From Njordibacter sp937773555 (GTDB taxonomy: Bacteria > Pseudomonadota > Gammaproteobacteria > Pseudomonadales > Balneatricaceae), in the NCBI RefSeq assembly GCF_047730085.1, contig NZ_CP159830.1:2480001-2544000 (forward strand): 64,000 bases of DNA. Direction: 5' to 3'. Position numbers and translations under genes: made by a program. The notes under the pieces were generated by a model, which saw nothing but the letters and a program-made list of their open reading frames with translations, made no database searches and was not told the origin of the DNA. This document shows, one piece after another, positions 18,044 to 26,157 of this stretch (position 1 is its first letter; every line of letters begins with the position of its first letter).

Positions 18044-21000
18044 TTAGTCAGATTCCAACTCAATATCGATGCCCAGAGATCGAATCTCCTTAACCAATAC
18101 GTTGAAGGATTCAGGCATACCTGGGTCCATGCTGTGGTCACCATCTACGATGTTCTTATACATTTTAGTACGACCATTCACGTCATCAGACTTAACAGTT
18201 AGCATTTCTTGCAAAGTGTAAGCGGCGCCATATGCTTCTAGGGCCCAAACTTCCATCTCACCAAATCGCTGACCGCCAAACTGAGCCTTACCACCAAGTG
18301 GCTGCTGAGTTACCAGGCTGTATGAACCAGTAGAGCGGGCATGCATCTTGTCATCAACCAAGTGGTTCAACTTCAACATGTACATATAACCTACGGTAAC
18401 AGGGCGATCAAACTTATCACCTGTACGACCGTCATATAACCAGGTTTGGCCAGAACGATCTAAACCACCAAGCTCTAACAAACGCTTAATTTCGTTTTCT
18501 TCGGCTCCATCAAATACAGGCGTTGCTAAAGGCACGCCAGCTTTCAGGTTTTTAGCCAACTCAAGGATTTCGTCATCGCTGAAGCTGTTAAGGTCTTCTG
18601 AACGGTAGCAGTTGCCATCGTTGTAGATCTGGTCTAAGAAAGCACGAATCTCTTTAATAGACTTGGCCCGCTCTTGCGCCATCATTTCTTCGATGCGCTC
18701 ACCTAAGCCTTTGGCAGCCATACCCATATGAGTTTCTAGGATCTGACCCACGTTCATACGCGAGGGCACACCTAATGGGTTTAGCACGATGTCTACGGTT
18801 TTACCGAATTCATCATAAGGCATATCTTCAACAGGCATAATTACAGAGATAACACCTTTGTTACCATGACGACCAGCCATCTTGTCGCCAGGTTGAATAC
18901 GACGCTTAACAGCCACGTATACTTTAACGATCTTCAACACCCCAGGGGCTAGGTCGTCGCCAGTTTGTAGCTTCTTTTTCTTGTCTTCAAATTTTGCATC
19001 TAGGTCAAGACGAGTTTCTTCTAAAGACTGCTGTGCTAATTCTAGCTGCTGCTGAAGAGCATCATCTGCCATGCGTAATTTGAACCAATCAATACGGTCA
19101 ACTTCTAATAAATTGTCCACCGTAATAACGTCGCCCTTACTGAAGCCAGCACCACCATTTACTGCGTTGCCGATTAAGGCCGCCGATAAACGTTCGTATG
19201 TGGCTGATTCAACAATGCGGAACCGGTCATTAATATCTTTACGCTCTTGATCTAACTGCATTTGTTCAATGGCAACTGCACGTTGATCTTTATCCACGCC
19301 GTCACGGGTAAACACTTGCACGTTGATCACGGTGCCTTTGGTACCCGTCTTAACACGAAGAGAGGTGTCTTTAACGTCTGAAGCTTTTTCACCAAAGATA
19401 GCACGTAATAGCTTTTCTTCTGGCGTAAGCTGAGTTTCACCTTTAGGTGTCACCTTACCTACTAGAATGTCACCAGGGCCTACTTCAGCACCAATGTGAA
19501 CAATGCCAGCTTCGTCTAATTTCGCTAGTGCGCTTTCGCCCACATTAGGAATGTCAGAGGTTATTTCTTCACTGCCTAATTTAGTGTCACGTGCCACACA
19601 GGTTAATTCCTGAATATGGATCGTAGTGAAACGGTCTTCTTTAACAACGTTCTCAGAGATCAAGATTGAGTCTTCGAAGTTGTAACCATTCCAAGGCATA
19701 AAGGCAATACGCATATTCTGACCCAAGGCTAACTCGCCAAGGTCAACAGATGGGCCATCAGCCAATACATCACCACGGGCAACAGTGTCGCCTAGGTTAA
19801 CGATAGAACGTTGGTTAATACAGGTATTCTGATTAGAGCGGGTGTACTTGGTTAGGTTGTAGATATCTACACCTGCATCCCCTACTTCTGTCTCAGAATC
19901 ATGCGCTTTAACTACAACACGGGTGGCATCAACTGATTCGATCACACCACCGCGGGTGGCTACGACACATACACCAGAGTTTTGGGCAACGTGACGCTCC
20001 ATACCTGTGCCTACTAGAGGCTTTTGAGCCTGAAGAGTTGGCACTGCTTGACGCTGCATGTTCGAGCCCATCAAAGCTCGGTTAGCATCATCGTGCTCTA
20101 GAAACGGAATTAATGAGGCCGCTACAGAAACTACCTGGCGTGGAGATACGTCCATGTAGTCTACGTTGTCAGGTGACATCAAGGTAAATTCGTTTTCGTG
20201 ACGAACGGTAACTAGGTCCTCAGAAAGATTGTCCTTAGCATCAAGCTTGGCATTGGCCTGAGCAATGATGTGTTGGCTTTCTTCGATAGCAGACAAGTAC
20301 TCAATTTCTGAGGTCACTTTACCAGCAACTACTTTACGATACGGTGTTTCTAAGAAACCGTAATCGTTAGTGCGGGCATAGGTAGCCAAAGAGTTAATCA
20401 GACCAATGTTTGGGCCTTCTGGCGTTTCGATAGGACACACGCGACCATAGTGAGTCGGATGTACGTCACGCACTTCAAAGCCTGCACGTTCACGGGTTAA
20501 ACCACCAGGCCCTAAAGCAGAAACACGACGTTTGTGTGTCACTTCTGATAGCGGGTTGTTTTGATCCATAAACTGAGACAACTGGCTAGAACCAAAGAAT
20601 TCTTTGATCGCAGCAGACACAGGCTTAGCGTTGATTAAGTCTTGTGGCATTAGGCCATCAGACTCAGCCATACTTAAACGTTCTTTAACAGCACGCTCTA
20701 CACGCACTAGGCCAACACGAAATTGGTTTTCTGCCATTTCGCCTACAGACCGAACACGACGGTTACCTAAGTGGTCGATATCATCCACTATGCCTTTACC
20801 GTTGCGGATAGCGATTAGCGTTTGCATTACTGCAACGATGTCTTGGTCACCCAACACACCTTCACCCGTCGTTTCAGAACGGCCTAAACGACGGTTAAAC
20901 TTCATCCGGCCAACGGCAGACAAGTCATAACGTTCGCTAGTGAAAAACAAGTTGTTAAACAAGTTTTCTGCAGATTCTTTAGTTGGTGGCTCACCAGGAC

Positions 21001-22126
21001 GCATCATGCGGTAAATTTCTACCAAAGCTTCAAGTTGTGTGCGGGTTGGATCAGCGGTCAGAGTATCTGACATGAATGGGCCACAGTCTAAATCGTTACT
21101 ATAAATCAACGGCAACGCAGTAATACCAGCTACACGCAGGGCAACGAGGAGTTCTTGTGTGACTTCAGTATTACAATCACAAATTAACTCGCCAGTAGCT
21201 GGGTTAATTTGGTCGCGGGCAATTTTCTTGCCTACGAGGTATTCTTCAGGAATTTGCAGCTGCTTTAAGCCGATCTTTTCCATTTGTTTAATGTGACGGG
21301 CAGTCACTCGACGCCCCTCTTCAACCAATACAGACCCTTTTTGATCCACAATGTCAAAGGTGGCTGTTTCGCCACGCAGACGGCTAGGCACCAAAGTCAT
21401 GGTGAAGCCTTCTTCGGTCAGTGTCACATCGACATTATCAAAGAATGTTTCTACGATTTGTTCGCTGGTGTAACCCAAAGAGCGCAACAAAATAGATGCA
21501 GGTAGCTTACGGCGACGGTCAATACGTACAAAAAGCGTATCTTTAGGGTCGAATTCAAAATCTAACCAAGAACCACGGTAAGGAATAACACGGGCGTTAT
21601 ATAACAACTTACCAGAACTGTGGGTCTTACCCTTGTCATGGTCGAAGAATACGCCAGGTGAACGATGTAGCTGAGAAACAATAACACGCTCTGTACCGTT
21701 AACAACAAAGGTACCGTTGTCAGTCATCAAAGGCATTTCGCCCATGTAGACTTCTTGCTCCTTAATATCCTTGATCGCCTTAGCCTTGGAATCGCGATCA
21801 TAAATTACTAAGCGCACCTTAACGCGCAAAGGTGCAGCGTAGGTAACGCCACGTAACTGACATTCTTTAACGTCAAAAACAGGCTCACCTAACTTGTAGG
21901 TCACATATTCTAAAGACGCATTGCCAGAAAAAGAGACAATGGGAAAAACAGATTCAAAAGCAGCATGAAGGCCTAGGTCTTTACGCTGGTCAACACCGTG
22001 ACCAGAATGTAAAAACTTACGGTAGGAGTCGATCTGGATGGCCAACAAATAAGGCACATCCATCACCGGAGGCAGCTTGCCGAAATCCTTGCGGATACGT
22101 TTTTTCTCAGTGTATGAGTAAGGCAT
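18044..22126 (-). CDS. rpoB: DNA-directed RNA polymerase subunit beta
   Basis: Protein of 1360 residues. I chose the ATG at 22124-22126 (MPYSYTEKKRIRKDFGK), which matches the family and follows a GGGGAT site. The frame extends 17 codons upstream without support. The rifampicin-binding cluster (SSQLSQFMDQNNPLSEVTHKRRVSALGPGG) carries the wild-type residues at the sites usually changed in resistance. The C-terminal clamp segment is conserved. It is co-transcribed with rplJL and rpoC, with a probable attenuator upstream. Confidence 0.99.
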   Translation of the reverse strand: MPYSYTEKKRIRKDFGKLPPVMDVPYLLAIQIDSYRKFLHSGHGVDQRKDLGLHAAFESVFPIVSFSGNASLEYVTYKLGEPVFDVKECQLRGVTYAAPLRVKVRLVIYDRDSKAKAIKDIKEQEVYMGEMPLMTDNGTFVVNGTERVIVSQLHRSPGVFFDHDKGKTHSSGKLLYNARVIPYRGSWLDFEFDPKDTLFVRIDRRRKLPASILLRSLGYTSEQIVETFFDNVDVTLTEEGFTMTLVPSRLRGETATFDIVDQKGSVLVEEGRRVTARHIKQMEKIGLKQLQIPEEYLVGKKIARDQINPATGELICDCNTEVTQELLVALRVAGITALPLIYSNDLDCGPFMSDTLTADPTRTQLEALVEIYRMMRPGEPPTKESAENLFNNLFFTSERYDLSAVGRMKFNRRLGRSETTGEGVLGDQDIVAVMQTLIAIRNGKGIVDDIDHLGNRRVRSVGEMAENQFRVGLVRVERAVKERLSMAESDGLMPQDLINAKPVSAAIKEFFGSSQLSQFMDQNNPLSEVTHKRRVSALGPGGLTRERAGFEVRDVHPTHYGRVCPIETPEGPNIGLINSLATYARTNDYGFLETPYRKVVAGKVTSEIEYLSAIEESQHIIAQANAKLDAKDNLSEDLVTVRHENEFTLMSPDNVDYMDVSPRQVVSVAASLIPFLEHDDANRALMGSNMQRQAVPTLQAQKPLVGTGMERHVAQNSGVCVVATRGGVIESVDATRVVVKAHDSETEVGDAGVDIYNLTKYTRSNQNTCINQRSIVNLGDTVARGDVLADGPSVDLGELALGQNMRIAFMPWNGYNFEDSILISENVVKEDRFTTIHIQELTCVARDTKLGSEEITSDIPNVGESALAKLDEAGIVHIGAEVGPGDILVGKVTPKGETQLTPEEKLLRAIFGEKASDVKDTSLRVKTGTKGTVINVQVFTRDGVDKDQRAVAIEQMQLDQERKDINDRFRIVESATYERLSAALIGNAVNGGAGFSKGDVITVDNLLEVDRIDWFKLRMADDALQQQLELAQQSLEETRLDLDAKFEDKKKKLQTGDDLAPGVLKIVKVYVAVKRRIQPGDKMAGRHGNKGVISVIMPVEDMPYDEFGKTVDIVLNPLGVPSRMNVGQILETHMGMAAKGLGERIEEMMAQERAKSIKEIRAFLDQIYNDGNCYRSEDLNSFSDDEILELAKNLKAGVPLATPVFDGAEENEIKRLLELGGLDRSGQTWLYDGRTGDKFDRPVTVGYMYMLKLNHLVDDKMHARSTGSYSLVTQQPLGGKAQFGGQRFGEMEVWALEAYGAAYTLQEMLTVKSDDVNGRTKMYKNIVDGDHSMDPGMPESFNVLVKEIRSLGIDIELESD

Positions 22127-22316
22127 CAAAAATCCCCGATTTGGGTCTGTATTCAGACCGTTAAATTGGTCGGACAAATGTCCAAATATACTGGTTCCGC
22201 CCTAGGCGACGGGGGCATACTCCCCGCAAAACAGTACTGGCAAAGGGTTTTAACCCCTTTGATCCAGCCTTTTTTGGTTATAAAACACGACATAAAAAGC
22301 CAGCGCTATAGAACCG

Positions 22317-22347
22317 AAAAAGGCCGGTGGCAAATATGCCACCAGCC
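22317..22347 (-). terminator. Attenuator between rplL and rpoB
   Basis: On the minus strand GGCTGGTGGCA, a 4-base loop and TGCCACCGGCC pair with a single G-U and are followed by TTTTT. It lies about 70 bases beyond rplL and 190 before rpoB. E. coli has a partial terminator at this place that sets the ratio of ribosomal protein to polymerase mRNA, and this hairpin probably does the same. The rest of the spacer (22127-22316) holds further short dyads, such as CAAAGGG/CCCTTTG at about 22232-22252, and no gene. Confidence 0.75.
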
Positions 22348-22414
22348 GTGTGCAGTCAAACCCACAATTCCAATAGGAACATTAGGTCTAAGCAAGCACA
22401 TCTTAAAAGATGGC

Positions 22415-22789
22415 TTACTTAATTTCTACAGTAGCGCCAGATGCTTCAAGCTCAGTTTTAAGGGCGTCTGCGTCTTCTTTAGACAGACCTTCCTTAACTG
22501 CTGCTGGAGCACTTTCAACTAGGCCCTTAGCTTCTTTCAAGCCAAGACCAGTTGCTGCACGTACAGCTTTGATAGCTGCTACTTTCTTTTCGCCGCCAGA
22601 AACTAGAATTACGTCGAATTCAGTTTGCTCTTCGGCTGCTGAACCAGCGTCACCGCCGGCAGCTGGGCCAGCTGATGCAGTTGCAGCAGTAACACCGAAC
22701 TTCTCTTCCATAGCGGAGATAAGTTCAACCACGTCCATTACAGACATGTCGGCTACGGCATTGATGATATCGTCTTTAGTGATAGACAT
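22415..22789 (-). CDS. rplL: 50S ribosomal protein L7/L12
   Basis: Acidic stalk protein of 124 residues. It has the N-terminal dimerisation helices (MSITKDDIINAVADMSVMDVVELISAMEEKFGV), an Ala/Gly-rich hinge (about 35-55) and the C-terminal factor-binding domain (FDVILVSGGEKKVAAIKAVRAATGLGLKEAK). L7/L12 recruits EF-Tu, EF-G and other GTPases. It follows rplJ by 86 bases. Confidence 0.98.
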   Translation of the reverse strand: MSITKDDIINAVADMSVMDVVELISAMEEKFGVTAATASAGPAAGGDAGSAAEEQTEFDVILVSGGEKKVAAIKAVRAATGLGLKEAKGLVESAPAAVKEGLSKEDADALKTELEASGATVEIK

Positions 22790-22875
22790 AACAATTCCTA
22801 CTCTTTAATAAGACCCAGTGGGTCATCTTGTTCATACATAAGTCGAATTAAATCTAGCCAAACTGGCTTTTAGAT

Positions 22876-23376
22876 TTAAGCGGCTTCCTGTTCTTTCTGA
22901 TCGCGAACTGCTGCTAGTGTACGTGCCAGCTTGCTGGTCGCACCTTGCATTACGCTCATCAACTTAGCAATTGCTTCGTCGTATGTTGGCAATGATGCCA
23001 ATACGTCGATTTGATCAGCACCCATAAGGTTGCCTTCAAACGCCAGTGCTTTCACTTCAAATTTGCCGTTGCTTCTTGCAAACTCTTTGAACAAACGGGC
23101 GCCAGCGCCTGGATGTTCGTTAGAAAATGCAATAATGCTTGGACCTTTGAAGGAGTCCTGCAAACACGCGTAGTCCGTGCCTTCTAAAGCAATCTTAGCG
23201 AGAGTGTTACGCACAACCCGTAGGGTTACGCCATTCTCGCGAGCTTGCTTTCGAAGAGCAGTCATGTCACCTACAGTAACGCCACGTGAATCGGCTACAA
23301 CTGCAGATAGAGCACTGGTGGCTGCTTCGCTGACTTCTGCGACAATCGCTTTCTTGTCTTCGAGACCTAAAGCCAC
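22876..23376 (-). CDS. rplJ: 50S ribosomal protein L10
   Basis: Protein of 166 residues that anchors L7/L12 dimers to 23S rRNA. I chose the GTG at 23374-23376 (MALGLEDKKAIVAEVSE), because the E. coli protein starts there and CAGGAG lies seven bases upstream. An ATG nine codons further upstream has no support. In E. coli the L10-L12 complex represses this operon through its leader, and a structured leader is present here. Confidence 0.97.
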   Translation of the reverse strand: MALGLEDKKAIVAEVSEAATSALSAVVADSRGVTVGDMTALRKQARENGVTLRVVRNTLAKIALEGTDYACLQDSFKGPSIIAFSNEHPGAGARLFKEFARSNGKFEVKALAFEGNLMGADQIDVLASLPTYDEAIAKLMSVMQGATSKLARTLAAVRDQKEQEAA

Positions 23377-23451
23377 GTTATTTCTCCTGGAAAAATTATC
23401 CAACTTCTCATTCTTATTTAGCTTGCGCTAAGTAACAACAAGAACCTAATA

Positions 23452-23489
23452 ACGGTGTTAAATTCAGAATTCTGAATCGGGTTCACCGT
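23452..23489 (-). promoter_or_regulatory. rplJ leader stem-loop
   Basis: In the rplA-rplJ spacer the arms ACGGTG/CACCGT enclose the perfect dyad ATTCAGAATTCTGAAT (23462-23477), with short unpaired stretches between the two stems. Two further elements lie upstream on the transcript: a 9-bp arm dyad GTCTTGTAC/GTACAAGAC (23551-23570) and an 8-bp stem TTAAAGGC/GCCTTTAA (23587-23621). The location is that of the L10(L12)4 autoregulatory leader of E. coli. Assignment is from position and structure, not from a recognised motif. Confidence 0.5.
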
Positions 23490-23650
23490 CTGCGTAGGCA
23501 AACATTAAGGCTTGTCACCAAAAGGATCAAACCACCTACGGTCTTTGACAGTCTTGTACAAGTACAAGACCCCAAAGTTTGGTTTATTAAAGGCCTCAAC
23601 TAAAAAAACTTTAGCCTTTAATGTGGCTCTCCAATGGAGAACCGAATGCG

Positions 23651-24346
23651 TTAGAACTTAACGGCACCGTGATCAACCGAGAGGCCTGGGCCCATGGTGG
23701 TTGAAATAGTAACCTTCTTAATGTAAACGCCTTTAGCTGAAGCTGGCTTCATTTTCTTAAGATCACCCAATAGGGAGATTAGGTTTTCTTTCACTGCGTC
23801 TGCAGTAAAACCTACCTTACCTAATGAACAATGAATGATGCCGGCCTTGTCTGTACGGTAGCGCACTTGACCCGACTTAGCGTTCTTAACAGCAGTTGCT
23901 ACATCTGGTGTTACTGTACCAACTTTAGGGTTAGGCATTAGACCACGAGGACCAAGTACCTGACCTAACTGGCCTACAACACGCATTGCGTCTGGTGTAG
24001 CGATCACTACGTCAAAGTCCATTTTACCGGCTTTGATTTCTGCAGCTAAATCGTCCATACCTACAATGTCTGCACCAGCAGCTGTTGCTTTTTCTACGTT
24101 CTCACCTTGGGTAAAAACAGCAACACGAACTTCTTTGCCAGTACCGTTTGGAAGCACAGTAGAACCACGAACAACCTGGTCAGATTTACGTGGATCAACA
24201 CCTAAGTTAATCGCAACGTCTATGCCTTCGGCAAACTTAACTGTCGATAGTTCAGACAATAGGTCAACAGCAGTGTTGATCTCATATACTTTGCCTAGCT
24301 CAATCTTTTCGGCGATTGCTTTAGCACGTTTAGTCACGTTAGCCAT
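23651..24346 (-). CDS. rplA: 50S ribosomal protein L1
   Basis: Protein of 231 residues starting MANVTKRAKAIAEKIELGKVYE, typical of L1, which forms the mobile stalk at the tRNA exit site and represses the L11 operon in E. coli. Its start overlaps the rplK stop codon by one base (TAATG), implying coupled translation. Confidence 0.98.
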   Translation of the reverse strand: MANVTKRAKAIAEKIELGKVYEINTAVDLLSELSTVKFAEGIDVAINLGVDPRKSDQVVRGSTVLPNGTGKEVRVAVFTQGENVEKATAAGADIVGMDDLAAEIKAGKMDFDVVIATPDAMRVVGQLGQVLGPRGLMPNPKVGTVTPDVATAVKNAKSGQVRYRTDKAGIIHCSLGKVGFTADAVKENLISLLGDLKKMKPASAKGVYIKKVTISTTMGPGLSVDHGAVKF

Positions 24347-24780
24347 TAGATAACACCTTCTACATTTAAGCCCATAGAACGAGCACTGCCCGCGATAGTC
24401 CGTACAGCTGCATCCATATCAGAAGCAGTTAGATCTTCCATTTTTGTGGTTGCAATCTCTTCTAGCTGTGCACGAGTTACCGTGCCCACTTTTACAGTGT
24501 TAGGGCGTGCTGAGCCACTTTTAAGCCCTGCTGCCTTCTTTAGCAACACTGCTGCAGGAGGAGTCTTAGTGATGAATGTAAAGCTACGGTCTGCGTATAC
24601 TGTAATTACAACAGGTACAGGCATGCCAGATTCCATGCTCTGGGTTTGAGCATTAAAGGCTTTACAGAATTCCATAATATTTACACCGTGCTGACCCAAT
24701 GCAGGACCAACTGGTGGACTTGGGTTGGCCTTGCCGGCAGCAACCTGAAGCTTGATGTAGGCTTGTACTTTCTTAGCCAT
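24346..24780 (-). CDS. rplK: 50S ribosomal protein L11
   Basis: Protein of 144 residues starting MAKKVQAYIKLQVAAGKANPSPPVGPALGQHGVNIMEFCKAFN. It is the GTPase-centre protein needed for RelA activation by uncharged tRNA, and relA is also in this window. The proline-rich PSPPVGPALG linker is intact. An AGGAG site lies nine bases upstream of the ATG. Confidence 0.98.
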   Translation of the reverse strand: MAKKVQAYIKLQVAAGKANPSPPVGPALGQHGVNIMEFCKAFNAQTQSMESGMPVPVVITVYADRSFTFITKTPPAAVLLKKAAGLKSGSARPNTVKVGTVTRAQLEEIATTKMEDLTASDMDAAVRTIAGSARSMGLNVEGVI

Positions 24781-24903
24781 GGTAGTGATCTCCTAATGGG
24801 TAATAACGCCTTCTTTGTTCTTCAGGTGGCCATTTAGGCGACACTTGAAGAGCAAATGAACAGCTCCCCTATTCAAAAAACATTCCGCTATTGCTGAATG
24901 CGC

Positions 24904-24936
24904 AAAAACCCTGGGCGCCGTTACCGACTCCAGGGT
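24904..24936 (-). terminator. Terminator-like hairpin between nusG and rplK
   Basis: On the minus strand ACCCTGG and CCAGGGT enclose a 15-base loop and are followed by TTTTT. It lies 30 bases past the nusG stop and probably ends or attenuates the secE-nusG transcript before the L11 operon. Confidence 0.65.
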
Positions 24937-24942
24937 CTAGTG

Positions 24943-24962
24943 CTGGCAGCCTAGGCTGCCAG
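24943..24962. repeat. Perfect 20-bp palindrome after nusG
   Basis: CTGGCAGCCTAGGCTGCCAG is identical on both strands and begins four bases after the nusG stop codon (24966 is the last base of the gene on this strand). As RNA it would fold into a compact hairpin immediately before the terminator-like stem at 24904-24936. It may be an mRNA 3'-end stabiliser or processing site. Confidence 0.6.
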
Positions 24963-24965
24963 AGA

Positions 24966-25499
24966 TCAGGCCTTTTCGACCTGAATAAATTCTAATTCGA
25001 CCGGCGTTGAACGGCCAAAAATAAGTACAGCAACTTGTAGCCGGCTCTTTTCATAGTTCACTTCTTCTACTACGCCGTTGAAGTCTGCAAACGGGCCATC
25101 GACAACACGAACCATCTCGCCTGGCTCGAAGATAGTCTTAGGGCGAGGCGCTTCTGCACCAGACTCAACACGCTCTAAAATGGCATTGGCTTCACGCTCA
25201 GTAATGGGTGCTGGCTTATCTGCAGTGCCACCAATAAAGCCCATTACACGAGGTGTTTCTTTAACCATGTGCCAAGTTTCATCGTTTAATTCCATATTCA
25301 CTAGCACGTAGCCAGGGTAGAATTTACGCTCACTGCGACGCTTCTTGCCCGCGCGCATTTCAATCACTTCCTCAGTTGGCACCAAGACATCACCAAACAC
25401 ATCCTGCATTTCATAACGCTCTATGCGCTCATGCAAGGCACGCATTACTTGCTTCTCGTAACCTGAGTATGCGTGAACAACGTACCAACGCTTTGCCAT
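24966..25499 (-). CDS. nusG: Transcription termination/antitermination protein NusG
   Basis: Protein of 177 residues (MAKRWYVVHAYSGYEKQVMRAL...) with the NGN domain (about 1-120) and the C-terminal KOW domain (PGEMVRVVDGPFADFNGVVEEV). NusG binds RNA polymerase next to RpoB/RpoC, stimulates elongation and couples to Rho or ribosomal protein S10. It follows secE by 31 bases, as in most Proteobacteria. Confidence 0.98.
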   Translation of the reverse strand: MAKRWYVVHAYSGYEKQVMRALHERIERYEMQDVFGDVLVPTEEVIEMRAGKKRRSERKFYPGYVLVNMELNDETWHMVKETPRVMGFIGGTADKPAPITEREANAILERVESGAEAPRPKTIFEPGEMVRVVDGPFADFNGVVEEVNYEKSRLQVAVLIFGRSTPVELEFIQVEKA

Positions 25500-25530
25500 G
25501 ATAATTTCCTAACTAAACTTTTTAAGCTGA

Positions 25531-25899
25531 CTAGCCAATCAAAGAAGAAACAGTCCAACTCAAAAATGAGTCCAGACCCCACAAAACTAAAGCCATGATC
25601 AGTACTACCACCACTACAATTAATGTAGTCTGCGTAGTTTCTTGCCGATTGGGCCAAACCACTTTACGGATTTCTTTGCGAGCTTCTTTAAAGCTAACCG
25701 CGTAACCCCTTCCTTTGGCTGTTTGCAATACAACAAACAAGGCCACACCCGCCAAGGCTACTAAAGCCAGTGTTCGGTACAGTAGGGATTGATCGGAATA
25801 AACAGAGTTGCCTACGACACCAGTGATTACTAAAGCCAGAACAATTACCCACTTAACGGTGTCAAAACGTGAGTTCTGTGTAGTTGGTGTAGCGCTCAT
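25531..25899 (-). CDS. secE: Preprotein translocase subunit SecE
   Basis: Protein of 122 residues with three membrane helices (about 15-33, 38-57 and 90-115) and the conserved cytoplasmic segment KEARKEIRKVVWPNRQET. That is the long, three-helix SecE of gammaproteobacteria. I chose the ATG at 25897-25899, preceded by AGAGG. The frame runs 15 codons further upstream without support. SecE clamps SecY in the translocon; secDF-yajC lie elsewhere in this window. Confidence 0.96.
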   Translation of the reverse strand: MSATPTTQNSRFDTVKWVIVLALVITGVVGNSVYSDQSLLYRTLALVALAGVALFVVLQTAKGRGYAVSFKEARKEIRKVVWPNRQETTQTTLIVVVVVLIMALVLWGLDSFLSWTVSSLIG

Positions 25900-25963
25900 T
25901 TTGGAGCCTCTAGTTAACGGTGCTTTACACTTTCGGCTATACAACCCAAAGCATTAAAAAATA

Positions 25964-26039
25964 TGGCAGGCCAGGAGGGATTCGAACCCCCAACATTCGG
26001 TTTTGGAGACCGACGTTCTGCCGTTGGAACTACTGGCCT
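25964..26039 (-). tRNA. trpT: tRNA-Trp (CCA)
   Basis: A 76-base cloverleaf with encoded CCA. The anticodon loop is TCTCCAAAA, giving CCA. The D loop, T-arm GGGTTCGAATCCC and acceptor AGGCCAG/CTGGCCT are intact. It lies between tufB and secE, as in Pseudomonas. Confidence 0.97.
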
Positions 26040-26091
26040 AGAACATCTTTTCGCATGATCATTTGAAACATGCCAAAAGTATGGGACGCGT

Positions 26092-26120
26092 ATATTATAC
26101 GTGCCCCATGGTTTTTGCAA
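26092..26120 (-). promoter_or_regulatory. Candidate promoter of tRNA-Trp/secE
   Basis: On the minus strand a TTGCAA (26115-26120) is followed by overlapping -10 candidates TATAAT (26094-26099, spacing 15) or TAATAT (26092-26097, spacing 17). It overlaps one arm of the hairpin at 26116-26143. It would start transcription about 30-50 bases before the tRNA. Confidence 0.45.
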
Positions 26121-26143
26121 GCAGTTAAGGCTAACTGCTTGCA
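26116..26143. repeat. Hairpin after tufB
   Basis: The arms GCAAGCAGTTA and TAACTGCTTGC are perfectly complementary with a four-base loop. On the tufB transcript it is followed by CAAAAACC rather than a T run, so it is not a classic terminator. It may mark a processing or 3'-end site between tufB and tRNA-Trp. Confidence 0.55.
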
Positions 26144-26157
26144 TTTCCTCAGCTTAA

